64,000 nt of DNA, taken from Pseudorhodoferax aquiterrae (GTDB taxonomy: Bacteria; Pseudomonadota; Gammaproteobacteria; Burkholderiales; Burkholderiaceae_C). This document shows positions 36,849-45,695 of this stretch, piece after piece. Position 1 is the first letter of the stretch, and every line of letters starts with the position of its first letter. Made by a program: the position numbers and the translations under genes. The notes beneath the pieces were generated by a model. That model did not search any database. It was not told the DNA's origin and saw nothing but the letters and a program-made list of their open reading frames with translations. The stretch spans positions 62,001 to 126,000 of the forward strand of contig NZ_BMYK01000010.1 of NCBI RefSeq assembly GCF_014652235.1. Reading direction: 5' to 3'.

Positions 36849-37276
36849 GGAGCCAACAGATGACGATTTCCTACGACCAGATCCAGGTCGGCGACGCACT
36901 GCCGTCCTTCGAGACCGAGCCGATCTCGCGCCTCACGCTGGCGCTGTACTGCGGCGCCTCGGGCGACCACAACCCGATCCACGTGGACACCGATTTCGCC
37001 AAGGCGGCCGGCCTCGGCGACGTCTTCGCGCACGGCATGCTGTCCATGGCCTACCTGGGCCGGCTGCTGACCAACTGGGTGCCGCAGAGCGCGCTGCGCG
37101 CGTACGGCGTGCGCTTCGTCGCCATCACCCAGGTCGGTGCCCAGGTCCGCTGCGAAGGCCGCGTGACCGAGAAGTTCGAGCAGGACGGCGAGCGCCGCCT
37201 GCGCGTGGAGCTGTCCACCACCGACCAGAACGGCCAGACCAAGCTCTCTGGCGACGCGGTCGTCGCCCTGTCCTGA
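36845..37276 (+). CDS. MaoC family enoyl-CoA hydratase, catalytic-type subunit
   Basis: A 143-residue hot-dog protein. YCGASGDHNPIHVDTDFAKAAG carries the Asp and His of the hydratase 2 motif, followed by VFAHGMLSMAYLGRLL. With the preceding subunit it should form a split hydratase adding water to 2-enoyl-CoA. ATG 36845 gives an ATGA overlap with the upstream gene; ATG 36860, five codons later with GGAG seven bases upstream, is an equal candidate. Confidence 0.88.
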   Translation: MRSQQMTISYDQIQVGDALPSFETEPISRLTLALYCGASGDHNPIHVDTDFAKAAGLGDVFAHGMLSMAYLGRLLTNWVPQSALRAYGVRFVAITQVGAQVRCEGRVTEKFEQDGERRLRVELSTTDQNGQTKLSGDAVVALS

Positions 37277-38115
37277 TGTCCAAGAGAAACGACATGACGC
37301 TCAAGCTCCAAGACAAAGTCGCCCTGGTCTCCGGCTCCGGCCGCGGCATCGGCAACGCCATCGCGATGAAGCTCGCCGCCGAAGGTGCGCGGCTGGTCGT
37401 CAACGACCTCGACGAAGGCCCGGCCATGGAAACCGTGGCCGCCATCCGCGCTGCCGGTGGAAAGGCCTGCGCCTGCGTGGGCAGCGTGACCGACGCCGAC
37501 TTCGGCACGCGCTTCGTAGCCACCGCGCTGAAGGAATTCGGTGGCGTGGACATCATCGTCAACAACGCCGGCTACACCTGGGACAACGTGATCCAGAAGA
37601 TGAGCGACCAGCAGTGGGAAGACATCCTGGCCGTGCACCTGACCGCGCCGTTCCGCATCCTGCGCGCCGCTGCCGACTTCATCCGCGAGGCCGCCAAGAA
37701 GGAGGCCGACGCACCCGTGTTCCGCAAGGTCGTCAACATCTCGTCCACCTCGGGCGTGTACGGCAACGCGGGCCAGGCCAACTATGCGGCTGCCAAGGCC
37801 GGCATCAACGGTTTGACCAAGGCCATGGCCAAGGAATGGGGCCGCTACAAGGTCAACGTCAACAGCGTGGCCTTCGGCCTGATCCAGACGCGGCTGACGC
37901 AGCCGCTCACGGCCGGCGAAGCCAGTGTGGACATCGGCGGTCGCACCATCGCGGTAGGCGTGCAACCCGACCGCCTGAAGGCCGCCGAGGCCACGATCCC
38001 GCTGGGCCGTGGCGGCACGCCCGAAGAAGCGGCGGGTGCGGTCTACATGTTCTGCATCCCCGAGTCGAACTACGTGAGCGGCCAGGTGCTGGTCTGCGGC
38101 GGGGGGCGTCCATGA
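37276..38115 (+). CDS. SDR family oxidoreductase (3-hydroxyacyl-CoA dehydrogenase/ketoreductase type)
   Basis: A 279-residue classical short-chain dehydrogenase. The cofactor loop GSGRGIGNAIA, NNAGYTWD, the SSTSGVYG serine and NYAAAKAGINGL with Tyr-x3-Lys are intact. In this operon it probably oxidises the 3-hydroxyacyl-CoA made by the MaoC hydratase, feeding the thiolase. Its start shares a base with the MaoC stop and its end overlaps the acyl-CoA dehydrogenase start (ATGA). Confidence 0.88.
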   Translation: MSKRNDMTLKLQDKVALVSGSGRGIGNAIAMKLAAEGARLVVNDLDEGPAMETVAAIRAAGGKACACVGSVTDADFGTRFVATALKEFGGVDIIVNNAGYTWDNVIQKMSDQQWEDILAVHLTAPFRILRAAADFIREAAKKEADAPVFRKVVNISSTSGVYGNAGQANYAAAKAGINGLTKAMAKEWGRYKVNVNSVAFGLIQTRLTQPLTAGEASVDIGGRTIAVGVQPDRLKAAEATIPLGRGGTPEEAAGAVYMFCIPESNYVSGQVLVCGGGRP

Positions 38116-39275
38116 CATTCGCCAACGCGCCACGGCCCTGGATGACCGACGAGTTGCAGATGGTGCGCGACACCGCGCGCCGCTTCTTCGAGACCGAGTG
38201 CGTGCCCCACTTGAAGAAATGGCAGGAGCAGGGCCACGTGGACCGCCCCATCTGGCGCCGGGCCGGCGAGTTGGGCCTGCTGTGCGCCGGCATCCCCGAG
38301 CAGTATGGCGGCGGTGGCGGCAGCTTCCTGCACGAGGCCGTGATCTGCGAGGAGCAGATGCGCGCGATGGTCAACAGCTTCTCGATCAACGTGCACAGCG
38401 GCATCGTGGCGCACTACCTGCTGGCCTACGGCACCGAGGCGCAGAAGCAGCGCTGGCTGCCCGGCATGGCGCGGGGCGAGACCATCGCCGCCATCGCGAT
38501 GACCGAGCCCGGCGCCGGCACGGACCTGCAGCGCATCACGACCAGCGCCGTGAAGGACGGCGACGACTACGTGATCAACGGTGCCAAGACCTTCATCACC
38601 AACGGCCTGCTGGCGGACATCATCGTCGTGGCCTGCAAGACCGACCCGACGGCCAAGGCCAAGGGTGTCTCGCTGGTCGTGATCGAGACCAAGGATCTCG
38701 CAGGCTTCCGCCGCGGCCGCCTGCTGGAAAAAGTGGGCCAGCAGGGCCAGGACACGGTGGAGCTGTTCTTCAACGACATGCGCGTGCCGCAGGCCAACCT
38801 GCTCGGCGGCGAGGAGGGCAAGGGCTTCGCACAGCTCATGCAGCAACTGCCGCGCGAGCGCCTGGTGCTGGCCATCGGCTGTGCGGCCACCATGCAGCGC
38901 GCCGTGGACGAAACGCTGGCCTACACGCGCGACCGCAAGATCTTCGGCGATTCGCTGCTGCACCTGCAGAACACGCGCTTCAAGCTGGCCGAGTGCCAGA
39001 CCAAGGCGACGATCGCGCGCAGCTTCCTCGACGATTGCGTGGCCCGGCTCGCGCGTCACGAATTGGACATTCCCACGGCCGCGATGGCCAAGTGGTGGGT
39101 CAGCCAGGCCACCTGCGAGGTCGTGGACGAATGCCTGCAGCTGCACGGCGGCTATGGCTACATGCAGGAGTATCCGATCGCCCGCATGTACGCCGATGTG
39201 CGCGTCTCGCGCATCTATGGCGGCGCCAACGAGGTCATGAAGGAAATCATCGCCCGCGCGATGGAGAACCAATGA
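38112..39275 (+). CDS. Acyl-CoA dehydrogenase
   Basis: A 387-residue FAD enzyme introducing the alpha-beta double bond in acyl-CoA. AMTEPGAGTDLQ, the ITNGLLADIIVV FAD-binding region, DRKIFGDSLLHLQNTRFKLAE and the C-terminal LHGGYGYMQEYPIARMYADVRVSRIYGGANEVMK are all present; the catalytic base would lie in the IYGGANEV segment. It supplies substrate for the MaoC pair in the same operon. Confidence 0.92.
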   Translation: MTFANAPRPWMTDELQMVRDTARRFFETECVPHLKKWQEQGHVDRPIWRRAGELGLLCAGIPEQYGGGGGSFLHEAVICEEQMRAMVNSFSINVHSGIVAHYLLAYGTEAQKQRWLPGMARGETIAAIAMTEPGAGTDLQRITTSAVKDGDDYVINGAKTFITNGLLADIIVVACKTDPTAKAKGVSLVVIETKDLAGFRRGRLLEKVGQQGQDTVELFFNDMRVPQANLLGGEEGKGFAQLMQQLPRERLVLAIGCAATMQRAVDETLAYTRDRKIFGDSLLHLQNTRFKLAECQTKATIARSFLDDCVARLARHELDIPTAAMAKWWVSQATCEVVDECLQLHGGYGYMQEYPIARMYADVRVSRIYGGANEVMKEIIARAMENQ

Positions 39276-39325
39276 GCGCCGCGCCGGGCCGCCCCAAGCC
39301 AGCGCGCACCGCAGGCGAAGCCGGA
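39276..39325 (+). repeat. Partial copy of a dispersed GC-rich repeat
   Basis: The bases GCCGGGCCGCCCCAAG at 39284-39299 also occur, in the same order, in both units of the repeat at 58984-59167. Here only this part is kept, inside the 59-base gap between the acyl-CoA dehydrogenase stop and the ligase ATG. The following bases carry the ligase ribosome binding site (GGAGGGAG). It looks like a decayed or partial element. Confidence 0.4.
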
Positions 39326-39334
39326 GGGAGTTCC

Positions 39335-40984
39335 ATGACCAGGCCCTGGCTGAAGCACTGGCCGCGCGGCTTCCCGCACGCGCTGGCCGTGCCGCAGACC
39401 ACGCTGTGGGACAACCTGGCGACCAGCGCCGCGCGCTACCCGCAGCGGCCCGCCATCGTCTACTACGACAGCGTGCTGAGCTATGCCGAGTACCTGCGCC
39501 AGGCGCGGGCGCTGGCCGGCCACCTGCAACGCGCCGGTGTCGCCAAGGGCGACCGCGTGCTGCTGATGAGCCAGAACTGCCCGCAGTTCGCGATCGGCTT
39601 CTTCGCCGTGCAGTGCTGCGGCGCGATGGTCGTGCCCGTCAACGCCATGTGCACGGCCGGCGAGGTCGACCACTACCTCGAAGACAGTGGCGCGCGCCAC
39701 GCCATCGCGGCGCAGGAGTTGCTGCCGGCGATGGAGCCCGCGCTCGCGCGTGGCGCGCTGCGCGAGGTGGTCGTCATCTGCTACGCCGACGCGCTGACCG
39801 CGCCGACCGAACTTGCCGTGCCCGAGGTCGTGCGCGCGCCGCGCCAGCCGCTGGCGAAAGCCGGTTGCGTGGCCTGGGCCGAGGCACTGGCCGGCGCCCC
39901 CGCCGCGCCCGCGGACAGCCAGCCCGGCGACCTCGCCGCGCTGCCCTACACCTCGGGCACGACCGGCCGGCCCAAGGGCTGCATGCACACGCACGCGAGC
40001 CTGATCGCCTCCAGCGTGGGCGCCTGCCTGTGGCGCAACCTGCACGCCGAATCCGTGGTGCTGGGCGTGGCGCCCATGTTCCACCTGCTGGGCATGCAGA
40101 ACGCGCTGCTGATGCCGGTCTGGCAGGGCGCCACCGTGGTCATGCTCGCGCGCTGGGACGCCGGCGCCGCGGCCGCGCTGATCGAACGCTACGGCGTGTC
40201 GGTCTGGGCCTCGCCACCGGCGATGCTGATCGACTTCTTCGCGCATCCGGATGCGCAACGGCGCGACCTGTCCAGCCTGGCCATGCTGAACGGCGGCGGC
40301 GCGGCCATGCCCGAGGCCGTCTCCGCCATGCTCAAGGAGCGCTTCGGCATCACCTACATCGAGGGCTACGGCCTGACCGAGACGGCCTCCTTCCTGCACT
40401 GCAACCCGATGCAGGCCAGCAAGCGCCAATGCCTGGGCATCCCGACCTTCGGTGTGGATTCGCGCATCGTCGATCCCGAGACGCTGGCCGAGCTCGCGCC
40501 CGGCGAGACCGGCGAGCTGGTCAGCCGCGGCGCGCAGGTCATGCAGGGCTACTGGCGCGACGAGGCGGCCAACCGCGCGGCCTTCCTGGAGATCGATGGC
40601 CAGCGCTACTTCCGCACCGGCGACCTGGCGAGCATGGACGCCGACGGCTATTTCTTCATGCGCGACCGCCTCAAGCGCATGATCAACGTGAGCGGCTACA
40701 AGGTCTGGCCGGCCGAGGTGGAGAGCATGCTCTACGAGCATCCGGCCATCCACGAGGCCTGCATCGTGTCCAGGCCCGACACCAAGCAGGGCGAATCGGT
40801 CTGCGCGGTGGTGGTGTTGCGGCCCGGCCAGGCGCTCGACGAGGCCGCGTTGATTGCCTGGTGCCGCGAGCGCATGGCGGTGTACAAGGCGCCGCGCGCC
40901 GTGGAGTTTCGCGCGGCCTTGCCCAAGTCCAACACCGGCAAGGTGGCCTGGCGCGAGATCCAGGAAGCTTTTTCCCGAACCTGA
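39335..40984 (+). CDS. AMP-dependent acyl/aryl-CoA ligase
   Basis: A 549-residue adenylate-forming ligase: YTSGTTGRPKGCMHTH (P-loop) near residue 205, EGYGLTETASF near 345, YFRTGDLASMDADGYFFMRDRLKRMINVSGYKVWP hinge region, and KSNTGKVAWREIQ with the catalytic Lys. It activates a carboxylic acid with CoA as entry to the operon; the substrate is unknown. ATG 39335 follows GGAGGGAG by five bases and was preferred to an upstream ATG at 39272, whose 21 codons fall in repeat-derived sequence. Confidence 0.88.
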   Translation: MTRPWLKHWPRGFPHALAVPQTTLWDNLATSAARYPQRPAIVYYDSVLSYAEYLRQARALAGHLQRAGVAKGDRVLLMSQNCPQFAIGFFAVQCCGAMVVPVNAMCTAGEVDHYLEDSGARHAIAAQELLPAMEPALARGALREVVVICYADALTAPTELAVPEVVRAPRQPLAKAGCVAWAEALAGAPAAPADSQPGDLAALPYTSGTTGRPKGCMHTHASLIASSVGACLWRNLHAESVVLGVAPMFHLLGMQNALLMPVWQGATVVMLARWDAGAAAALIERYGVSVWASPPAMLIDFFAHPDAQRRDLSSLAMLNGGGAAMPEAVSAMLKERFGITYIEGYGLTETASFLHCNPMQASKRQCLGIPTFGVDSRIVDPETLAELAPGETGELVSRGAQVMQGYWRDEAANRAAFLEIDGQRYFRTGDLASMDADGYFFMRDRLKRMINVSGYKVWPAEVESMLYEHPAIHEACIVSRPDTKQGESVCAVVVLRPGQALDEAALIAWCRERMAVYKAPRAVEFRAALPKSNTGKVAWREIQEAFSRT

Positions 40985-41007
40985 GCACACACCAAGGAGA
41001 CAAACCG

Positions 41008-41988
41008 ATGCACCAAGACATCACACGCCGCCAGGCCCTGGCCTTCACCACACTCGCCATTACCGGCCTGCCGGCGCTCGCGCAGCAGGATTTCCCGAAC
41101 AAGCCGCTGCGCGTGATCGTGCCCTACGCGCCGGGCGGGGGCACCGACACCATCGGCCGCCTCATGGCGACCAAGCTGGGCGAGAACCTCAAGGCCACCG
41201 TGGTGGTGGAGAACAAGCCCGGCGCGGGCGGCGTGATCGGCAACGACATGGCGGCCAAGGCGCCCGCCGACGGCCACACCATCCTGATGGCCATCACGGT
41301 CATGGTGCAGCACCCGGCCCTGATGCCCAAGCTGCCCTACGAGCTGCTCAAGGATTTCCAGCCGCTGGCCGTGGCCGCGCGCTCGGCCGACCTGCTGCTG
41401 GTGCACCGCGACGTGCCGGCCAACACGGTCGAGGAGTTCGTCAAGCTGGCCAAGGCCGACCCGCGCACCTACGCGCTGGGCTCGTATGGCAACGGCACCT
41501 CGGGCCACATCCATGCGGCCATGCTCAACCAGCAAGCCGGCCTGGACCTGGCCATCGCGCATTACAAGGGCGCCGGCCCGCTGATGGCCGACCTGCTGGG
41601 CGGCCAGGTCAAGGTGGGATTCCTGGACTCCACCACAGCGGCCGCGCAGATGGGCGGCGGGCGCGTGAAGGTGTTGGGCGTGACGGGCGCACGGCGCTCG
41701 CCGCTGGCGCCCAACGCGCCGACCCTCACCGAGCTGGGCTACAAGTCCTTCGAGCCCTACGGCTGGTTCGCGCTGTTCACGCAAGCCGGCACGCCGCCGG
41801 CCATCGTCAAGAAGCTGTCCGACGAACTCATCGCCATCGTGGCCCAGCCCGAGGTGCGCAAGCGGCTGGAGGAGCTGGGCCTCTTGCCGGGCGGCGAACC
41901 GGTCGCCGAGTTCGCGAAGGAGATGCGCCGCGACCTGGACATCTGGGGCCGCGTCATCAAAGAGGCCAACATCAGGATCGACCAATGA
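41008..41988 (+). CDS. Bug/TctC-family periplasmic substrate-binding protein
   Basis: A 326-residue periplasmic receptor with an N-terminal export signal (RR pair followed by a hydrophobic stretch ending ALAQQ). The mature start FPNKPLRVIVPYAPGGGTDTIGRLMA and AKAPADGHTIL are Bug hallmarks. It lies in the CoA-degradation operon after the ligase, so it likely binds the carboxylate that the ligase activates. A structured repeat follows directly at 42003-42084. No TctA/B genes accompany it. Confidence 0.93.
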   Translation: MHQDITRRQALAFTTLAITGLPALAQQDFPNKPLRVIVPYAPGGGTDTIGRLMATKLGENLKATVVVENKPGAGGVIGNDMAAKAPADGHTILMAITVMVQHPALMPKLPYELLKDFQPLAVAARSADLLLVHRDVPANTVEEFVKLAKADPRTYALGSYGNGTSGHIHAAMLNQQAGLDLAIAHYKGAGPLMADLLGGQVKVGFLDSTTAAAQMGGGRVKVLGVTGARRSPLAPNAPTLTELGYKSFEPYGWFALFTQAGTPPAIVKKLSDELIAIVAQPEVRKRLEELGLLPGGEPVAEFAKEMRRDLDIWGRVIKEANIRIDQ

Positions 41989-42002
41989 ACCCACCCCCGT
42001 TT

Positions 42003-42084
42003 GAACTTCTCACTGCGTGTAGAAGTTCGATACCCCCTCAAGGGGGCGCCGCCAGCGGCCGGGCAAAGCCCGTTCCGCGGCGGC
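42003..42084 (+). repeat. Structured intergenic repeat, copy A
   Basis: Three hairpins in a row: GAACTTC/GAAGTTC (42003-42028), CCCCC-TCAA-GGGGG (42033-42046) and a longer one with arms GCCGCC and GGCGGC (42048-42084) enclosing GGGCAAAGCCC. The same order, including AGCGGCC and TTCCGCGG, recurs at 62698-62772. It occupies the gap after a binding-protein gene and before the SDR gene. No coding potential is seen in the 186-base gap. Confidence 0.7.
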
Positions 42085-42174
42085 TGCTGGCATGGCCTGC
42101 TCCGCGGCCTTTCGAGCAGCGGCCTGCGTGCCGGTTTCATGCGATACGGGCCGCGCGCCCGATGGACCACTGAC

Positions 42175-42972
42175 ATGTCTCAACCTCATCCTTTCGACTT
42201 CAAGGGCCGCCACGTCTTCGTGGCCGGCGGCTCCTCGGGCATCAACCTCGCCATCGCCGATGCCTTCGCGCAGGCCGGCGCCAAGCTGTCCATCGCCAGC
42301 CGCTCGGCCGAGCGCATCGCGGGCGCCGTGGCGCAGCTGCGCGCCCACGGTGGCGAGGCCGAGGGCTACAGCGCCGACGTGCGCGATGCCGAGGCCATCG
42401 AGGCCGCGCTGCGCGCCGCGCACGAACGCTTCGGCCCCATCGACGTGCTCGTCTCGGGTGCGGCCGGCAACTTCGTCGCGCCGGCACTGGGCATGTCGCC
42501 CAAAGGCTTCAAGACCGTGGTCGACATCGACCTGCTCGGCGGCTTCAACGTGGTGCGCGGGGCCCATGCCTTCCTGCGCAAGCCCGGGGCCTCGGTGCTG
42601 AACATCTCGGCCCCGCAGGCGGCCAACCCGACGAAGTTGCAGGCGCATGTCTGCGCGGCCAAGGCCGGGCTGGACATGATGGTGCGCGTGCTGGCCATGG
42701 AGTGGGGGCCGGACGGCATCCGCGTCAACTCGCTGGTGCCCGGCCCCGTCGCCGGCACCGAGGGCATGAAGCGCCTGGCGCCCGATGCCGCGGCCGAGAA
42801 GCGGGTCATCGATTCCGTGCCGCTGGGCCGCATGGGTAGCACGCAGGAGATCGCCAACATGGCCCTGGTGCTGGCCTCGCCGCTGGCCAGCTACGTGACC
42901 GGCGCCATCCTCCACGTGGACGGCGGCAGCTCGCTGCCGGGCGGGCGCGACCTGGGCGCGAGCCCGCAATGA
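42175..42972 (+). CDS. SDR family protein, 2,4-dienoyl-CoA reductase-like
   Basis: A 265-residue SDR. GGSSGINLAIADAFAQAGA binds the cofactor. The usual catalytic Tyr of YxxxK is replaced: the site reads HVCAAKAGLDMMVRVLAMEWG, as in peroxisomal-type 2,4-dienoyl-CoA reductases, which keep the Lys but not that Tyr. VPGPVAGTEGMKRL is also shared with that group. It would reduce dienoyl-CoA intermediates with NADPH. The start lies three bases after an in-frame-unrelated TGA; the upstream gap holds repeat A. Confidence 0.83.
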   Translation: MSQPHPFDFKGRHVFVAGGSSGINLAIADAFAQAGAKLSIASRSAERIAGAVAQLRAHGGEAEGYSADVRDAEAIEAALRAAHERFGPIDVLVSGAAGNFVAPALGMSPKGFKTVVDIDLLGGFNVVRGAHAFLRKPGASVLNISAPQAANPTKLQAHVCAAKAGLDMMVRVLAMEWGPDGIRVNSLVPGPVAGTEGMKRLAPDAAAEKRVIDSVPLGRMGSTQEIANMALVLASPLASYVTGAILHVDGGSSLPGGRDLGASPQ

Positions 42973-42985
42973 GCGGGGAGCAGCG

Positions 42986-43762
42986 ATGAGCAAGATCCGT
43001 TTCGAACAACAGGGCGCCACCGCCATCCTGACGCTGGACGATGCGCCCGTGCGCAACGCGCTGTCGCCCGAGATGCGCGTGGAGGTGGCCGAGGTGGTTG
43101 AGCGTGTGCGCACCGACGCCGGCATCCGCGCCCTCGTGATCACGGGCGCCAACGGGCACTTCTGCTCGGGCGGCGACCTGCGCAACATCGCCACCGTGGG
43201 CCTGGACAACGGCGGCTGGCGCGACCGCCTGCACCTGCTGCACGACTGGCTGGCCAAGCTGCTGAGCCTGGACAAGCCCGTGATCTGCGCGGTGGACGGC
43301 GCGGCCTACGGCGCGGGCTTCGGCCTGGCGCTGGCGGGCGACTTCATTCTGGCCACGCCGCGTGCGCGCATGAGCGTTTCCTTCCTGAAGGTCGGCCTGG
43401 TGCCCGACTGCGGCATCTTCTACACGCTGCCGCGCGTGGTCGGCCCGCAGCGCGCGCGCGAGCTCATGCTGTCGGCCCGCGAGGTCCAGGCCGAGGAGGC
43501 GCTGCGCCTGGGCATCGCCATGGAGGTCGTCGAGGCGGAGCAACTGCTGCCGCGCGCGCTGGCGCTGGCCAAGAGCTTCGAGGGCGCTTCGCCCCTGGCG
43601 GTGAGCCTGATCAAGCGCGCCTGCGCCTCCACCGGCGACCTGGTCGGCCAGCTCAACCTGGAGGCCGATGCCCAGGCCCTGGCCATGGGCTCGCCCGAGC
43701 ACAAGAGCGCGATCCAGGACTTCCTGCACAAGCGTCCGCCCCGGTTTTCCTGGCCGGCGTAA
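42986..43762 (+). CDS. Enoyl-CoA hydratase/isomerase family protein
   Basis: A 258-residue crotonase. GANGHFCSGGDLRNI and DGAAYGAGFGLALAGDFIL form the oxyanion hole; VSFLKVGLVPDCGIFYTLPRVVG is the usual active-site block, with Asp at the position often held by the second catalytic Glu. It ends the CoA-degradation operon, 13 bases after the dienoyl-CoA reductase. GGGGAGCAGCG precedes the ATG as ribosome binding site. Confidence 0.88.
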   Translation: MSKIRFEQQGATAILTLDDAPVRNALSPEMRVEVAEVVERVRTDAGIRALVITGANGHFCSGGDLRNIATVGLDNGGWRDRLHLLHDWLAKLLSLDKPVICAVDGAAYGAGFGLALAGDFILATPRARMSVSFLKVGLVPDCGIFYTLPRVVGPQRARELMLSAREVQAEEALRLGIAMEVVEAEQLLPRALALAKSFEGASPLAVSLIKRACASTGDLVGQLNLEADAQALAMGSPEHKSAIQDFLHKRPPRFSWPA

Positions 43763-43880
43763 TCCCCTGGCGCCATTCGGCGTACGACGTGTTGCGCCGG
43801 CGCTGCGACAATGCGCCGCTTCGCGGTGGGGCGGTGCGCATGGGGCGCCCGTTGTCGCACCGGCGTCCGGATGCTGATCG

Positions 43881-45695
43881 ATGCGCAGGGCTCTGGGGTG
43901 GCTGTGGGGGGTCTGTCTGTGGCTGTGCGTCGGCGTGGCGGCGGCCCAGGCCGTCCAGGTCGTGCCCGGGCAGGGCCAGCTGGTGCTGCACGAGGCGGCG
44001 GAGGTGCTCGAGGACCCCACGGGCCAGTTGACGCTGGAGGCGGTGCTTGGCCAGCGCTTCGCACCGCCCCAAGGCGGGCTGTCCAGCTTCGGCTTCACCG
44101 CGTCCGCCTACTGGTTCCGCTTCACGCTGGAGAACCCCGGCGCCAGCCCGCTCTCGCGGCTGCTGGTGCTGCGCACCAACTGGCTGGACACCGTGGACCT
44201 CTACGCGCCGGGGGCTGACGGCCAGACCGTCCACCGCCGCTTCGGCGACACGCTGCCGTTCGAAGAACGCGAGGTCGATGCGCCGCAGTTCGTGGTCAGC
44301 CTGTCCGTTCTGCCCGGCCGACACACCTACTACCTGCGCATCACCAGCGCGCAGGCCTTCATGACGCCCATGGAGCTGTGGGAGCTGAAGGCCTTCCACG
44401 AGAGCGACCGGCGCTGGTCGGCCTACTACGGCATGTTCTACGGCATCCTGGCCGTGATGGTGCTCTACAACGCCTTCATCTGGACCTCCACGCGCGACCG
44501 CAACTACCTGGCCTACTGCGCCTACCTGCTGTCGTTCTTCCTCATGAACGCGTCCTACAACGGCTTCGCGTACCAGTACTTCTGGCCGGAGTCGCCGCGT
44601 TTCAGCAACTGGGCGCACACGCCCTTCATCTTCGGCTTCCAGGTCGTCGCGCTGTGGTTCTCGATGAGTTTCCTGGAGTCGCGCCAGCGCACGCCGCGCG
44701 TGCACCGCGTGATGCAGGTCTACTTGGCGCTCACGCTGGTGGCCTGGCTGGTGGTGACGCTGGCCGGCGACCCGGTGGCCTACAACGCCGCGCCCGTGTA
44801 CTTCATCTTCCTGGGCACGCCGCTGATCCTGACCGCCGGCCTGCGCGCCTGGCTGCGGGGCTACCGCGCCGCGCGCTTCTTCGTGCTGGCCACCATGGCC
44901 AGCCTGACCGGCAGCTTCGTCACCGCCCTGACGGTCAGCGGTTTCCTGCCCTACACCTTCGTGCACTTCCATGCGGCCGAGTTCGGCATTCTCGTGGACG
45001 TGGTGCTGCTCTCGCTGGCGTTGGCCGACCGCATCAATCTGCTGCACCAGCAGCGCCGCGCCGCGCAGGCGCAGGCCACGCGCCAGCGCCTGCAGGCCTC
45101 GTTCCAGCTCGAGAAGGCCAACATCCGGCTCGAGCAGCAGGTGCAGGAGCGCACGGCCGAACTGGCGCGGGCGCGCGACGAGGCCGAGCAGCTGGCCCGG
45201 CTGGACGCGCTGACGGGCGTGGCCAACCGGCGCTCCTTCCAGGAGGTGGCCGAGCGTGAATTCCTGCGCGCGCGGCGCTACGGGCATCCGCTCGCGGTGC
45301 TGGTGTTCGACATCGACCTGTTCAAGCAGGTCAACGACACCCATGGCCATGCGGCGGGCGACCTGGTGATCCGCGCCGTGGCCGGCATCGTGCGCGGCGC
45401 GGTGCGCGAGGTGGACTTCCTGGCGCGCATCGGCGGCGAGGAGTTCGCGGTGCTGCTGCCCGAAGTGGAGTTGCTGGATGCCCAGCGCACCGCCGAGCGC
45501 CTGCGTGAGCTCATCGCCGACTGGCGTGGCGCGTTCGAGGGCCAGGCGCTGCGCTGCACGGCCAGTTTCGGCGTCAGCACCATCGAGGCAGGCGACGCCG
45601 CATTCGATACCCTGCTGCAGCGCGCCGACCACGCCATGTACGCAGCCAAGCAGGCCGGCCGCGACCAGGTCAGCGTCTACAGCACTCTGTTCTGA
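43881..45695 (+). CDS. 7TMR-DISM sensor diguanylate cyclase
   Basis: A 604-residue membrane protein. A signal peptide (residues 1-23) is followed by a periplasmic 7TMR-DISMED2 sensor domain (about 30-170, SASAYWFRF-type block), seven membrane helices (about 185-390), a coiled coil (about 395-450) and a GGDEF domain. The active site reads RIGGEEF near residue 518, and an RxxD inhibitory site (REVD) sits five residues upstream, so it should make c-di-GMP with product inhibition. It has its own 118-base upstream gap. Ligand unknown. Confidence 0.92.
   Translation: MRRALGWLWGVCLWLCVGVAAAQAVQVVPGQGQLVLHEAAEVLEDPTGQLTLEAVLGQRFAPPQGGLSSFGFTASAYWFRFTLENPGASPLSRLLVLRTNWLDTVDLYAPGADGQTVHRRFGDTLPFEEREVDAPQFVVSLSVLPGRHTYYLRITSAQAFMTPMELWELKAFHESDRRWSAYYGMFYGILAVMVLYNAFIWTSTRDRNYLAYCAYLLSFFLMNASYNGFAYQYFWPESPRFSNWAHTPFIFGFQVVALWFSMSFLESRQRTPRVHRVMQVYLALTLVAWLVVTLAGDPVAYNAAPVYFIFLGTPLILTAGLRAWLRGYRAARFFVLATMASLTGSFVTALTVSGFLPYTFVHFHAAEFGILVDVVLLSLALADRINLLHQQRRAAQAQATRQRLQASFQLEKANIRLEQQVQERTAELARARDEAEQLARLDALTGVANRRSFQEVAEREFLRARRYGHPLAVLVFDIDLFKQVNDTHGHAAGDLVIRAVAGIVRGAVREVDFLARIGGEEFAVLLPEVELLDAQRTAERLRELIADWRGAFEGQALRCTASFGVSTIEAGDAAFDTLLQRADHAMYAAKQAGRDQVSVYSTLF

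Noticed and set aside
39272-39334. N-terminal extension of the CoA ligase by 21 residues
   Set aside because: Although it would overlap the previous stop, the codons lie in repeat-like sequence and a strong GGAGGGAG site sits before ATG 39335.
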